In this document: positions 25,619 to 34,136 of the stretch, piece by piece
Layout of the letters: the number at the start of each line of letters is the position of its first letter
Position numbering within the stretch: position 1 is the stretch's first letter
Origin: UBA12087 sp964370815
GTDB lineage: Bacteria; Chloroflexota; Anaerolineae; Anaerolineales; Villigracilaceae
Length of the DNA: 64,000 nt
Direction of reading: 5' to 3'
Assembly (NCBI GenBank): GCA_964370815.1
Contig: CAYJKQ010000002.1
Location: 186,001-250,000 of the forward strand
The notes under the pieces: model-generated
Told to the model about the DNA's origin: nothing
The model's input: the letters and a program-made list of their open reading frames with translations, nothing else
Databases searched by the model: none
Made by a program: the position numbers and the translations under genes

Positions 25619-26448
25619 CAACCAGGTACAACAGCAAAACCAAGCCCATTTGGTCCGACATGGGTTCCTATCACAGTAGTAACATTGACAATCAAACCAG
25701 GAGAAGAAAGATTTGGGTTTAGGTCTGCCAATAACTGTCTGGCAGCAATTTCTGCATTTGTATGTAATATTGCCATTCTTTCAAGTGGCTCCCATTTCTG
25801 GATATTCTCAATTAGTTGCTGAATCCCTTGTGATCGGGTTCGTACCTGGCCAATCCGCTTAACCTCACCGAAACGAAGCTCGATCAATGGTTTCAAATTC
25901 AATAATCCTCCAACCTTTGCTTTCGCCCATGATACGCGTCCACTTCTGCGTAAATACTCCATCGTATCTAATAAAGCCATGACTCGCACCCGTTGCTTGA
26001 TACTCATAACCATGGCAAGGATTTCACCAAGAACTGCATCACGTGCAACAGCCTCAGCAGCAGCAATTACTTGAAAACCAAGTCCAAGTGAAAGTTGACC
26101 ACTATCCAATACATGTACGTGTTCCCCAAAGGATTCAGCTGCAAGCCGCGCTGCATTAAATATCCCGCTCAGTTTATTGGGCGGATGGATGGACAAGATA
26201 AATTCAGCACCACCCATTAATAATTTTTCATACCGCAACTGAAAACTTCCCACCGATGGTGCAGAAGTAGTGGGAGAGCTGGTTAATTCAGGCAGACGTT
26301 CGTAAAATTCTTTCCGGGTCATCCCTTCCCCATCTTCGAAACTGGTTTTCCCAAGGGTCAAAATGGCGGGTACAACTTCTATTGCATGTCGATCGATTAT
26401 TTCTCGAGGCAAATCCGAGGTACTGTCAGTTACCAATCCAATTTTCAA
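25618..26448 (-). CDS. DegV family fatty-acid-binding protein (FakB-like)
   Basis: 276 residues. DegV/FakB proteins hold a fatty acid that FakA phosphorylates. Motifs: IGLVTDSTSDLP at the N-terminus, a lipid-head-group stretch TSAPSVGSFQ at about residues 60-70, FILSIHPPNKLSGIFNAARLAA, and DSGQLSLGLGFQV. The FakA-like kinase gene lies upstream in the same operon with one small gene between, and LipM follows with a one-base overlap. Together these point to exogenous fatty-acid activation and protein lipoylation (inference from context). Confidence 0.9.
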   Translation of the reverse strand: MKIGLVTDSTSDLPREIIDRHAIEVVPAILTLGKTSFEDGEGMTRKEFYERLPELTSSPTTSAPSVGSFQLRYEKLLMGGAEFILSIHPPNKLSGIFNAARLAAESFGEHVHVLDSGQLSLGLGFQVIAAAEAVARDAVLGEILAMVMSIKQRVRVMALLDTMEYLRRSGRVSWAKAKVGGLLNLKPLIELRFGEVKRIGQVRTRSQGIQQLIENIQKWEPLERMAILHTNAEIAARQLLADLNPNLSSPGLIVNVTTVIGTHVGPNGLGFAVVPG

Positions 26449-26504
26449 TATGCACCTATGCTTTTTTCATTAATGAATTCGGGAAAGGAATGGGTGGTTT
26501 CCCC

Positions 26505-26747
26505 CTACTTTTTTTCAAATACAATCAAACCTTGACTTTGGGGGCTAAGCTGATCAGCTAATGAATCACTATTCTGGTATTCACTAGAATATGTGCGTGG
26601 AAATTTTGATGTTACATAATCCCGGATTTTGAATGGTTTGTTTTCTGTTTGATTTAAAAATGGAAAAATGCAAACTAATTCATTGCCCATTAAATCAGGA
26701 TGGGTAAATTGCACCCTGTTATCCACCAAAAAACAGACTTTGTGCAT
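26505..26747 (-). CDS. Small hypothetical protein between FakA-like and DegV genes
   Basis: 80 residues, no recognised family. The ATG lies six bases after the stop of the FakA-like gene with AAGGGG as ribosome site, and DegV starts 56 bases after its end, so its placement in the operon supports a real gene. It has no membrane segment or cysteine motif. Tyr/Ser-rich middle (TSKFPRTYSSEYQNSDS), slightly acidic overall. Function unknown. Confidence 0.6.
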   Translation of the reverse strand: MHKVCFLVDNRVQFTHPDLMGNELVCIFPFLNQTENKPFKIRDYVTSKFPRTYSSEYQNSDSLADQLSPQSQGLIVFEKK

Positions 26748-26753
26748 AACCCC

Positions 26754-28427
26754 TTATTCCACTGATATGATAAATTGATAGTGAGGTTGACCGCCATCCT
26801 GTAGTTCAAGTTCTAGGGATGGATAGGAAGATCGAACTTTGTCCGAGATGCGATTAGCTTCAGTTGCGGGCAGGTCCTGTCCATAGAAAAGTGTTATCAA
26901 TTCATATTCTTTTGCTGATGCTCTTTCAAGGAAAGTCATTACTGCATCTTCTAGCGATGCAGCCGAACATACAAGCTTTCCATTCAGCAGGACAATAACC
27001 TGGTTCTTTTCAACCGATACACCATCTATCTCAACTGTGCGGGTTGCAACCGTGATCTCACCAGTGATCACATCATCCAATGCTTTGACCATTTTTTCAG
27101 CGATCTTTTCCAGGTCTCCATCCAGGTTCAACTGCATCATTGCTGCCAGACCTTGCGGAATAGTTCGACTTGGGACGATGTGCACTTTCTTCACAGTCAC
27201 TTCTTTGGCAGCCTGGGCAGCAAGAATAATATTCTTATTATTCGGAAGGATGATAACTTGATCGGTTGGGAGATCCTCAAATGCTTTTAGTAACTCCTGT
27301 GTGCTTGGATTCATGGTTTGTCCCCCCTCTACCAGGGCAGCCACACCCAGACTCGCAAAAACGCGGGAAATTCCAGTTCCGGGAGATACTGCCACGACAG
27401 CAATTTGACCTGGCTCAATAGGATTCAATTCAATGCGTTCTCCCCTGGATGCCCGGCTAATTTCATCCATTTGTGCCAGCAAATTTTCTATTGCCACCTT
27501 AGTGACAGTGCCTAATGTCATTATGTATTCGATGGGGAGATAACGATTCTCAGTAGGAACATGGATATGGAGACGGTACAATCCATCCCCCTCCCCCACT
27601 TGAATGGATGTACCCAATTCTTCAAGGCTGGAATACATTTTTTGGAGATCCAATTCATGTGTAGGTTTAAAATCAATAACCAGTTCAAAATCCTGCCCTG
27701 GTTCAATTGTACTTTGACTGTTTTCAAAATCCATTGTTGCCAAGGGTAAAATAATATTTAAAGGCGAATCCAAAGATTCGCCATACACATAGCGCAGCAT
27801 ACCTTCCAGAATATAGAACAATCCTTTTCCACCCGAATCCACGACCCCGGCTTGTTTCAACACTGGTAGTAGCTCCGGTGTATGCTGTACAGAAACGTCG
27901 GCAGCTTTAACAATTCGCTCCAGTATCTCATAAGGATCTTTCGTTTCATCTAAAGCAGATTGAGCTGCAGAGGCAACATCTTTAATTACAGTCAAAATCG
28001 TGCCTTCCACCGGTCTGACAACCCCTTTATAGGCTGTATCGCGAGCATCAGCAAAAGCTTTGGCCATACTGGATCCATCCAGAATTGGTATGTCGTGTAA
28101 AGAGCGTGAAAATCCTCTCCAGATCTGAGAAAGAATTACACCCGAATTTCCCCGTGCGCCCATTAATGCACCTTGAGAAACCGCTTGAGCCATTTGCCCG
28201 ATATGGCGATGCCCAAGTTTTTCAATTTCTGCGTAAGCTGCCTGCATGGTTAGAACCATATTGGTGCCAGTATCTCCATCAGGAACAGGAAAAACATTCA
28301 AGGCATTTACAGTCGCTTGATTTGCCTTTAACCAAACTAGTCCAGATTCAACAAGTTTCTTTAGTGCTTGCCCATCTATCGGTTTTGATTTAAAAAATTC
28401 CAAACGTGCTTGATAATCTGGATTCAT
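26754..28427 (-). CDS. Fatty acid kinase FakA-like (DhaL + DegV-like C-terminal)
   Basis: 557 residues, matching the YloV/FakA layout. N-terminal DhaL ATP-binding domain (about residues 10-205) with NVFPVPDGDTGTNMVLTM (metal-binding Asp triad region), GARGNSGVILSQIWRGF and DSGGKGLFYILEGM. A central domain (about 235-330) and a C-terminal DAK1/DegV-like domain (about 345-557) with VVAVSPGTGISRVFASLGVAALVEGGQTMNPS follow. FakA phosphorylates fatty acids bound to FakB/DegV proteins, feeding phospholipid synthesis. The Asp23-like gene lies 27 bases upstream, as in many Gram-positive genomes. Confidence 0.93.
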   Translation of the reverse strand: MNPDYQARLEFFKSKPIDGQALKKLVESGLVWLKANQATVNALNVFPVPDGDTGTNMVLTMQAAYAEIEKLGHRHIGQMAQAVSQGALMGARGNSGVILSQIWRGFSRSLHDIPILDGSSMAKAFADARDTAYKGVVRPVEGTILTVIKDVASAAQSALDETKDPYEILERIVKAADVSVQHTPELLPVLKQAGVVDSGGKGLFYILEGMLRYVYGESLDSPLNIILPLATMDFENSQSTIEPGQDFELVIDFKPTHELDLQKMYSSLEELGTSIQVGEGDGLYRLHIHVPTENRYLPIEYIMTLGTVTKVAIENLLAQMDEISRASRGERIELNPIEPGQIAVVAVSPGTGISRVFASLGVAALVEGGQTMNPSTQELLKAFEDLPTDQVIILPNNKNIILAAQAAKEVTVKKVHIVPSRTIPQGLAAMMQLNLDGDLEKIAEKMVKALDDVITGEITVATRTVEIDGVSVEKNQVIVLLNGKLVCSAASLEDAVMTFLERASAKEYELITLFYGQDLPATEANRISDKVRSSYPSLELELQDGGQPHYQFIISVE

Positions 28428-28454
28428 GAAAATATTGCTCTCCCGGGGTGTGAT

Positions 28455-28811
28455 TTATTCATCACTGCTGACACGTAAACCCTGTATATGCACATTTACG
28501 TTATGCACCGGCATGCCGAGTGCTTTCTCAACTTTAAATCGCACTGCGTTGGCAACACTATTCGCCACAGAAGTGATCCGTGTGCCGTACTCCACAATGA
28601 TGTGAATATCAATATCAATATCCTCACCAGAATAGTGGACAGATACTCCCCGCGATGGTTCTTTGGTGATAGTCTGCGCCAACCCCTCTGCGATGTTTTT
28701 TGGTGCCAATCCAACCACTCCGTAAGATTGCAGCATGGCATCGTAAGCGATGGTGGCGACAGCATTTGGCGATATATTAATACTCCCTAATGTAGTTTTT
28801 TCTTCACCCAT
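28455..28811 (-). CDS. Asp23/Gls24 family envelope stress protein
   Basis: 118 residues, typical YloU/Asp23 form: LGSINISPNAVATIAYDAMLQSYGVVGLAP, then VHYSGEDIDIDIHIIVEYGTRITSVANSVANAVRFKVEKALGMPVHNVNVHIQGL. These cytoplasmic or membrane-associated proteins are linked to envelope stress and often precede the FakA-like gene, as here (27 bases). No enzymatic activity known. It is divergent from rpmB. Confidence 0.9.
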   Translation of the reverse strand: MGEEKTTLGSINISPNAVATIAYDAMLQSYGVVGLAPKNIAEGLAQTITKEPSRGVSVHYSGEDIDIDIHIIVEYGTRITSVANSVANAVRFKVEKALGMPVHNVNVHIQGLRVSSDE

Positions 28812-28845
28812 GGCAAATTCCTTTGTAATATATTAACAATTCACC

Positions 28846-28874
28846 TTGTAGAAGGATGCGATATATGGTAAAAT
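28846..28874 (+). promoter_or_regulatory. Promoter upstream of rpmB
   Basis: TTGTAG (28846-28851), 17-base spacer, TAAAAT (28869-28874). About 150 bases of leader precede rpmB; no ribosomal-protein binding structure was recognised in it. Confidence 0.55.
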
Positions 28875-29024
28875 CAGCCGCTTCTACAAAGGAAAATGAA
28901 CCTGAACATCGAACTATTATCTCACGAAATTGTGAGAGTTGGTAATTTTTTTCGGAATAATTACTATTCTCATTACACAATTGCTCTCACTTATTCGAAT
29001 TTTAAACAGGAAAGGAATTCTTAG

Positions 29025-29207
29025 ATGGCAAAATGCGCTCACTGCGGTAAAACCACCACCTTTGGTCACAATCGCTCTTTCTCCATGCGGGCTACCAACC
29101 GAACCTTTAAACCCAATTTACAGAAGGTTACAATGGTTGAAAAAGGACAGAAGGTGAAGAAAACACTATGCGCCAGGTGCATCCGCACCATGGTAAAAAC
29201 AGCATAA
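29025..29207 (+). CDS. rpmB: 50S ribosomal protein L28
   Basis: 60 residues, structural protein of the large subunit. MAKCAHCGKTTTFGHNRSFSMRATNR at the N-terminus and CARCIRTM at the end. Two CxxC pairs (Cys4/Cys7 and Cys48/Cys51) make this the zinc-binding form. GGAAAGGA ribosome site upstream. A strong terminator follows. Monocistronic, divergent from the Asp23-FakA operon. Confidence 0.96.
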   Translation: MAKCAHCGKTTTFGHNRSFSMRATNRTFKPNLQKVTMVEKGQKVKKTLCARCIRTMVKTA

Positions 29208-29232
29208 GTAATTCATGACCATTTTTCGGTCC

Positions 29233-29268
29233 AAAATCACGGCTCTTGCCGTGATTTTCGGTTTTTTA
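29233..29268 (+). terminator. Intrinsic terminator of rpmB
   Basis: aaaatcacgg (29233-29242), loop ctcttg, ccgtgatttt (29249-29258), then a T-run (29262-29267). Confidence 0.92.
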
Positions 29269-29273
29269 ACGAT

Positions 29274-29307
29274 CCATTTTTCAATTGGAGAACCAATTGA
29301 AAAATGG
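29274..29307. terminator. 15-bp perfect inverted repeat, second hairpin
   Basis: ccatttttcaattgg (29274-29288), loop agaa, ccaattgaaaaatgg (29293-29307). It follows the rpmB terminator by six bases and lies 44 bases from the stop of the minus-strand kinase gene. The left arm read on the minus strand is U-poor, so its role as terminator for the kinase is uncertain. Confidence 0.5.
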
Positions 29308-29350
29308 GATGCCGCCCGCGCAATTGGAAAAAGGGAATTCTGAGAACCTG

Positions 29351-30382
29351 TTAACGAATGGGTGGATTATAAACGAAATATACCCACACCCAGAACGGGA
29401 TCAGACCCCCGACCATTAGAAGTGCCAGGAGTCCCAACGCAACGGATACCCAATCGACATTAAGTTCATTTTCATCATCCGTGACTGCCAAAGGATGAAC
29501 AATGTATTCATCTGTCTGCATTTCCGGAGTCAGGGATAAGGCAGGTGTTATATTGATCCTTGTGGATCCAAATTTTTGTAGGACTCGTCCCAACTGGTCA
29601 GCCGTACGGTAACGCATGGCTGGTTCTTTCGATAATACCTTATTGATGATCTGCTCAAGTTCAGGTGAGATATTTGGAATCAATGAGCTCAAAACGGGTG
29701 GAATGGCTTCCAGGTGAAGTTGGGATATGCCCGTCGATGTACTTGCGGTAAATGGAAGAGAACCAGTTAACATCTCGAATAAAACAATTCCCAGAGAGTA
29801 CACATCTGAGGCTGGTGAGGGTGCCATCCCTGCAGCTTGTTCAGGTGAAAAATATTGGGGCGAACCCCATACGACTTCAGCCTGCTCATCTGGTTGGATG
29901 GCAGCCAAAGCCCTGGCAATTCCAAAATCTGTTACTTTTAACCTCTGATCCGGCATGACCAACATATTCTGGGGTTTGACATCACAGTGAACTAAGCCGG
30001 CTCTATGAGCATAACCTATCCCGGCACAAGCCTGGATGATCAAAGGCAAGGCTTCATCAGGAGTAAATCGACCCCGCTGAAGGATGTGGGTTTTTAAGTC
30101 CACTCCCGGCACATATTCCATCACGATAAACAGTTTTCCTTGATCCAAACCGAAATCATGAACTGTAACGATATTGGGGTGTGATAAATTGGCTGCCGCG
30201 CGCGCTTCCTGACGAAAATGTTCTTGAAAGGCTGGATCATTAGAAAAATCTTCTCGTAATACTTTTATGGCTACATCACGCTCAAGCATCAAGTCCCGGG
30301 CAAGGTATATAAAAGCCATCCCACCCTTGCCTCGCTCTTCCAACACCTGGTAACGATTATTTAATAACGGTATCTCATTCAT
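29351..30382 (-). CDS. Ser/Thr protein kinase, membrane-anchored at C-terminus
   Basis: 343 residues, PknB-type kinase domain at about residues 8-270: glycine loop GKGGMAF, DVAIKVLREDF (catalytic Lys), VHCDVKPQNML (catalytic Asp; HCD replaces HRD), VTDFGIA (DFG), SPEQAAG, and SDVYSLGIVLFEMLTGSLPF. The C-terminus has one membrane helix (VALGLLALLMVGGLIPFWVWVYF) and no PASTA or sensor domain outside. All catalytic residues are present. It is monocistronic; a lipid kinase gene is divergent. Substrates unknown. Confidence 0.92.
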   Translation of the reverse strand: MNEIPLLNNRYQVLEERGKGGMAFIYLARDLMLERDVAIKVLREDFSNDPAFQEHFRQEARAAANLSHPNIVTVHDFGLDQGKLFIVMEYVPGVDLKTHILQRGRFTPDEALPLIIQACAGIGYAHRAGLVHCDVKPQNMLVMPDQRLKVTDFGIARALAAIQPDEQAEVVWGSPQYFSPEQAAGMAPSPASDVYSLGIVLFEMLTGSLPFTASTSTGISQLHLEAIPPVLSSLIPNISPELEQIINKVLSKEPAMRYRTADQLGRVLQKFGSTRINITPALSLTPEMQTDEYIVHPLAVTDDENELNVDWVSVALGLLALLMVGGLIPFWVWVYFVYNPPIR

Positions 30383-30526
30383 ACTGGGTTATTCTTTGCC
30401 CGGTAGTTATTAAACTCCGATTCTTTGGCTCGATAGGTTGTATTGTAGGAACATTGAGCTCCTATTTCCTCTATTCCAGCTAGCCGGCATTATAACATAC
30501 GGGTGGTTCAGGCTTATAATATTGAT

Positions 30527-31480
30527 ATGAAAGATGTTCTTCTTATTTTTAACCCCGCTGCAGGACGGTTCCCAGTCAAGCCATTCATTCAGAGCATTGT
30601 TCGTACACTGTCAGCCAATCATTGGCGGGTTCATGTGGCCGAAACCTTGAATGGCAGACATTCAACGCAACTTGCACGCCAGGCAGGACTTGAAAATTAT
30701 TATGCAGCTTTTGCCATAGGTGGGGATGGGACCGTAGGACAAGTTGCCAACGGGCTGCTCGGTTCAGATACTGCACTTGGGGTCCTACCGGCTGGTACTG
30801 CCAATGTTTGGGCACGCGAATTAGGCCTGCCAACCTTCACCTGGTGGCGCTGGAACAGCCTGCGTGAAAATGCCCACTTGCTGTCAAAATCATCTATAGT
30901 TGATATTGATGTTGGGTTATGTAACCAACAAGCCTTCCTGATGTGGACTGGCATCGGCTTGGATGCCATGACAGTCAATAAATTGGAACCACGTAAACGC
31001 TTTTATAAATACCTGACTGTTCCCCATTATATGGCTGCCACAATATATAACGTCAGTTTCTGGCATGGCATGAATCTGAATGTGTGGGCAGATGACCAAA
31101 AAGTGGAAGGACATTACCTGTTGGCAATTGCCAGCAATATTCGCCATTACATGGGGGGATTATCAGAAATATCTCCTCAAGCTTTGATTGACGACGGTAA
31201 AATGGAATTGTGGCTTTTGTCTGGAAGCACTCTGGCGGATACCTTCCGTCATTTCTTTGAGCTGGCCTCTGGCAGGCATATCACTTCGGATTATGCGCGT
31301 TGCATCCTTTTTCAAAAATTGCGGATAGAATCAGAAACCCCCTTTTCTATTCAGATGGATGGTGAACCCATGTTGGCGGGCAACAAGGTGGATATCAGCA
31401 TTATACAGCGCGGCTTGCATGTTTTATTGCCTCCCCAAGCACACAAATACTTGTCAAGCGCAATTTTATCCAGATCATAA
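30527..31480 (+). CDS. Diacylglycerol kinase family lipid kinase (YegS/DagK-like)
   Basis: 317 residues. N-terminal catalytic domain with LIFNPAAGRFP and GGDGTVGQVANGLLGS (nucleotide-binding GGDGT), LPAGTANVWARELGLP, and a C-terminal beta-sandwich with IASNIRHYMGGL and the final QMDGEPM. It phosphorylates diacylglycerol or a related lipid; the exact lipid is not readable. TATAAT at 30515-30520 lies six bases before the ATG at 30527 with no ribosome site, suggesting a leaderless mRNA; an upstream GTG at 30503 is therefore unlikely to be the start. Confidence 0.88.
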   Translation: MKDVLLIFNPAAGRFPVKPFIQSIVRTLSANHWRVHVAETLNGRHSTQLARQAGLENYYAAFAIGGDGTVGQVANGLLGSDTALGVLPAGTANVWARELGLPTFTWWRWNSLRENAHLLSKSSIVDIDVGLCNQQAFLMWTGIGLDAMTVNKLEPRKRFYKYLTVPHYMAATIYNVSFWHGMNLNVWADDQKVEGHYLLAIASNIRHYMGGLSEISPQALIDDGKMELWLLSGSTLADTFRHFFELASGRHITSDYARCILFQKLRIESETPFSIQMDGEPMLAGNKVDISIIQRGLHVLLPPQAHKYLSSAILSRS

Positions 31481-31587
31481 CCCAGTCTGATTTGATCCTC
31501 CAATTATATTTTTTCTATAATTCAACTGACAATTAGGCTTAATCGTGATATATTTTCATTCATCAATTAAACTGAAATGACATCCAA

Positions 31588-32076
31588 ATGATAAGAAAAT
31601 TTTTATTCAATTACAAAGTGATCATGGGAAGTCTGCTTCTAGCTGGACTATTGCTTTTAGCTTCCTACATCTACATCTTTTGGCTCAGCCCTCATTTATT
31701 CAATCCTCAATCTGCTTCGCCTGCATCTGTGTTTACCATCATCCCAGCATCCACATCTACACCTCGTTTTGTCACATCCAGTCCATCTCCTATCTCACCT
31801 ACACCTGCTCCCTCCTTTACACCCTTGCCAGGGACAATCACCTTAAACACCTATGTCCAGATCACTGGTACAGACGGAGACGGTTTAAGGTTGAGAGTTT
31901 TCCCAGCTCTTTCGAGCGATCCCCTTTTTCTGGGTTTTGATTCTGAAGTTTTTCTTGTAACTGATGGACCCGTTCAAGCCGACGATTATACCTGGTGGTA
32001 TCTCACCGCACCTTACGACGAAACACGCTCGGGATGGGCTGTAGTCAATTATCTTTCCTATGTACCTTCACCTTAG
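31588..32076 (+). CDS. Membrane-anchored SH3-like protein
   Basis: 162 residues. One N-terminal membrane helix (VIMGSLLLAGLLLLASYIYIFWL, about residues 11-34) without lipobox, a Ser/Thr/Pro-rich linker (about 45-80), and a C-terminal SH3-like domain (about 85-160) with GDGLRLRVFPALSS, a middle variable part and GWAVVNYLSYV. It presumably displays the SH3 fold outside the membrane. No ribosome site of note. Part of a run of secreted SH3/LysM proteins. Ligand unknown. Confidence 0.8.
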   Translation: MIRKFLFNYKVIMGSLLLAGLLLLASYIYIFWLSPHLFNPQSASPASVFTIIPASTSTPRFVTSSPSPISPTPAPSFTPLPGTITLNTYVQITGTDGDGLRLRVFPALSSDPLFLGFDSEVFLVTDGPVQADDYTWWYLTAPYDETRSGWAVVNYLSYVPSP

Positions 32077-32233
32077 GTAAAGCACTTTCCGGTTTGGGTA
32101 CAAACATCTTTAGGGATTCGCTTCCTGAATATACCTGTATTATTCGTATACAATCTAATTGATAAGGAAGAGACTTGTTTTTGATCAATATGGATAACCG
32201 CATGATGATCATAATCAATTTACAGGAAAAATA

Positions 32234-32572
32234 ATGAATTCAAAACCTACAACAATCACTGCCGATCGCCAGACGAATCAATTAACAATTGTTTGGGATG
32301 ATGCTCACAAAAGTGTTTACTCCTTTGAATTGTTACGTTTGGGTTGCCCTTGCGCTGAGTGCCGCGGTGGTCATGACAAAATGGGGGGTGAACCGGATCC
32401 AGCTATTTTTCACTTGCACCTGGAAGATGGACCTGCCATCCATTTGAAGAATATTATTGGAGTTGGCTCTTACGCACTCACTCCCGTTTGGGAAGATAAC
32501 CATGATTATGGAATTTACAATTGGCATTATCTGCGGGCGTTATGCCCTTGTAAGTCTTGTCAGCCTAAATAG
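32234..32572 (+). CDS. DUF971 domain protein
   Basis: 112 residues, essentially one DUF971 (GBBH-like N-terminal) domain: ITADRQTNQLTIVWDDAH, FELLRLGCPCAECRGGH and IGVGSYALTPVWEDNHDYGIYNWHYLRALCPCKSC. Two Cys clusters (CPCAEC and CPCKSC) could bind zinc or an Fe-S centre. The domain is often fused to or near Mrp/ApbC Fe-S carriers, but no such gene is here. AGGAAAA ribosome site. Function unproven. Confidence 0.88.
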   Translation: MNSKPTTITADRQTNQLTIVWDDAHKSVYSFELLRLGCPCAECRGGHDKMGGEPDPAIFHLHLEDGPAIHLKNIIGVGSYALTPVWEDNHDYGIYNWHYLRALCPCKSCQPK

Positions 32573-32835
32573 TTCAGTCAATAAATAGAAGGAGTGGATC
32601 TGACACTGAAAAAGTCAACATCACTCAACCTGAACCTGATCTAAGACTCAATCCAGCATTCAGGTGACATTCATATTCCGCAGTTCAGTGGAATGTGCCA
32701 GAAAAATTAAGATGACGAAAAAACCAGAGCTCCAGAGGGGTTTGCTGTACACTGGCTTTCCTTTTTACCCCATCGCAATGAGCTAATTCTTCACAACCTG
32801 TTATTATCAAAATATGGTCAGAGTATAATTCTGGT

Positions 32836-33792
32836 ATGCAGAAATTCTTGATCCCGATCCTGATGCTGGTTTTGCTAGGAGCCTGTTCTATTGAACAAAC
32901 TACTCTCCCCACATCCACCGGTGTTATCTCAAGTCCCAGCCCGCTCTTGGAACTTTCATCCACTCCCAGTCCATCATCTACCACGACTGATCTGATCCAT
33001 CCTTCCATAACTGAAATTCTACCAACCCCCACACCTTTTCTTTATACCGTTGAGCAGAATGACACCCTGATCGGTATCGCCCTTAAATTTAATATTACAC
33101 TCGAACAACTCATTTCCGCCAACCCACTCATTGGTTCGAATGCATTGACTGTGGGCTTAAAGCTCATCATCCCTCCAGGGCAAAATATTAAATCGGATCC
33201 TACAGCTACTCCCTGGCCAGTTTACATCCAGGAAACACAGTGTTATCGAAATCTGGATGGCAGCCTGTGGTGTTTGGCGCTTCTCAAAAACGAGTTTGCT
33301 GAAACTCTTCAAAATCTATCCATTGTTATCAGCTTGATCGATCCTAACAATATGGTCCTTAGCACCAAGACTGCTTATGCTCCCATGGATTTACTGCCTC
33401 CCGGCAAGTCTCTGGTCATCGGTGTGCTCTTCCATGAAATTATCCCGGATGATTTTCATCCTCAAACGCAAATACTGAGTGCTTCACGATTGCCTTCTTC
33501 AGATAATCGTTACCCGCTCATTCACCTTCAAAACCACCTGGCACAGGTGGATTGGGGAGGATTAAGCGCGCGGGTCAGCGGGAAGTTAATGTTGGATCAG
33601 CAATCTGATGGTGCTGAAAGGGTCTGGATATTGGCAGTTGCTTATGATCAATCCGGGACTGTGATCGGCTTCCGGCGGTGGGAATATAATAATCCTCTTG
33701 CTCCTGCAGATGTTTTATCCTTTGATTTTGTGGTTTCCTCCCTGGGACCAGAAATCGATCATATCGAACTACTGGTGGAAGCCTCCCAGTAG
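32836..33792 (+). CDS. LysM-domain lipoprotein
   Basis: 318 residues. Signal peptide with lipobox LGAC at about residues 14-17, S/T/P-rich linker, then a LysM domain at about residues 72-117 (LYTVEQNDTLIGIALKFNITLEQLISANP, ending LKLIIPPG), which typically binds N-acetylglucosamine-containing glycans. The remaining 200 residues form a beta-rich domain (probably Ig-like, with QETQCYRNLDGSLWCLALLKNEF) of unknown role. TATAAT at 32824-32829 sits six bases before the ATG and no ribosome site is seen, so the transcript is probably leaderless. It ends with TAG. Confidence 0.85.
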   Translation: MQKFLIPILMLVLLGACSIEQTTLPTSTGVISSPSPLLELSSTPSPSSTTTDLIHPSITEILPTPTPFLYTVEQNDTLIGIALKFNITLEQLISANPLIGSNALTVGLKLIIPPGQNIKSDPTATPWPVYIQETQCYRNLDGSLWCLALLKNEFAETLQNLSIVISLIDPNNMVLSTKTAYAPMDLLPPGKSLVIGVLFHEIIPDDFHPQTQILSASRLPSSDNRYPLIHLQNHLAQVDWGGLSARVSGKLMLDQQSDGAERVWILAVAYDQSGTVIGFRRWEYNNPLAPADVLSFDFVVSSLGPEIDHIELLVEASQ

Positions 33793-34136
33793 GAACAATT
33801 TCCAGAAGAAAATAATTTATTGGATAACTTCACATTCTTAATTGGACAGATCACTCTGGAAAATGCCTATATTCCGATCTTCTTCGCAGGACTATTGTTC
33901 GCATGAGTTATTCTCACTGGATATGATTATTGACCCATTTATTCTAATTATTAATTCTTTACCTTACTCCTTCATTGTAGTGAAGTGCTAATATTAATTA
34001 ACTTATAGAAAATCGATCCTCTATTGCTAACCATCTTTTCAAATTATTTTTTTCGTATGTGAATTTGAAAATTTCTCATCTCATTCACTCATAACTTACA
34101 CTTTTACGAAAATCAGCCTCTGGTACAATACCTTCA
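33793..34136 (+). other. Intergenic region with coding-like remnant and a -10 box
   Basis: The frame of the LysM lipoprotein stays open after its TAG for 36 further codons and reads like a hydrophobic protein end (NFTFLIGQITLENAYIPIFF) until TGA at 33904-33906. It has no clear start of its own; possibly a remnant of a lost membrane-protein gene. The rest is AT-rich. TACAAT at 34124-34129 lies seven bases before the next ATG. Confidence 0.3.
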
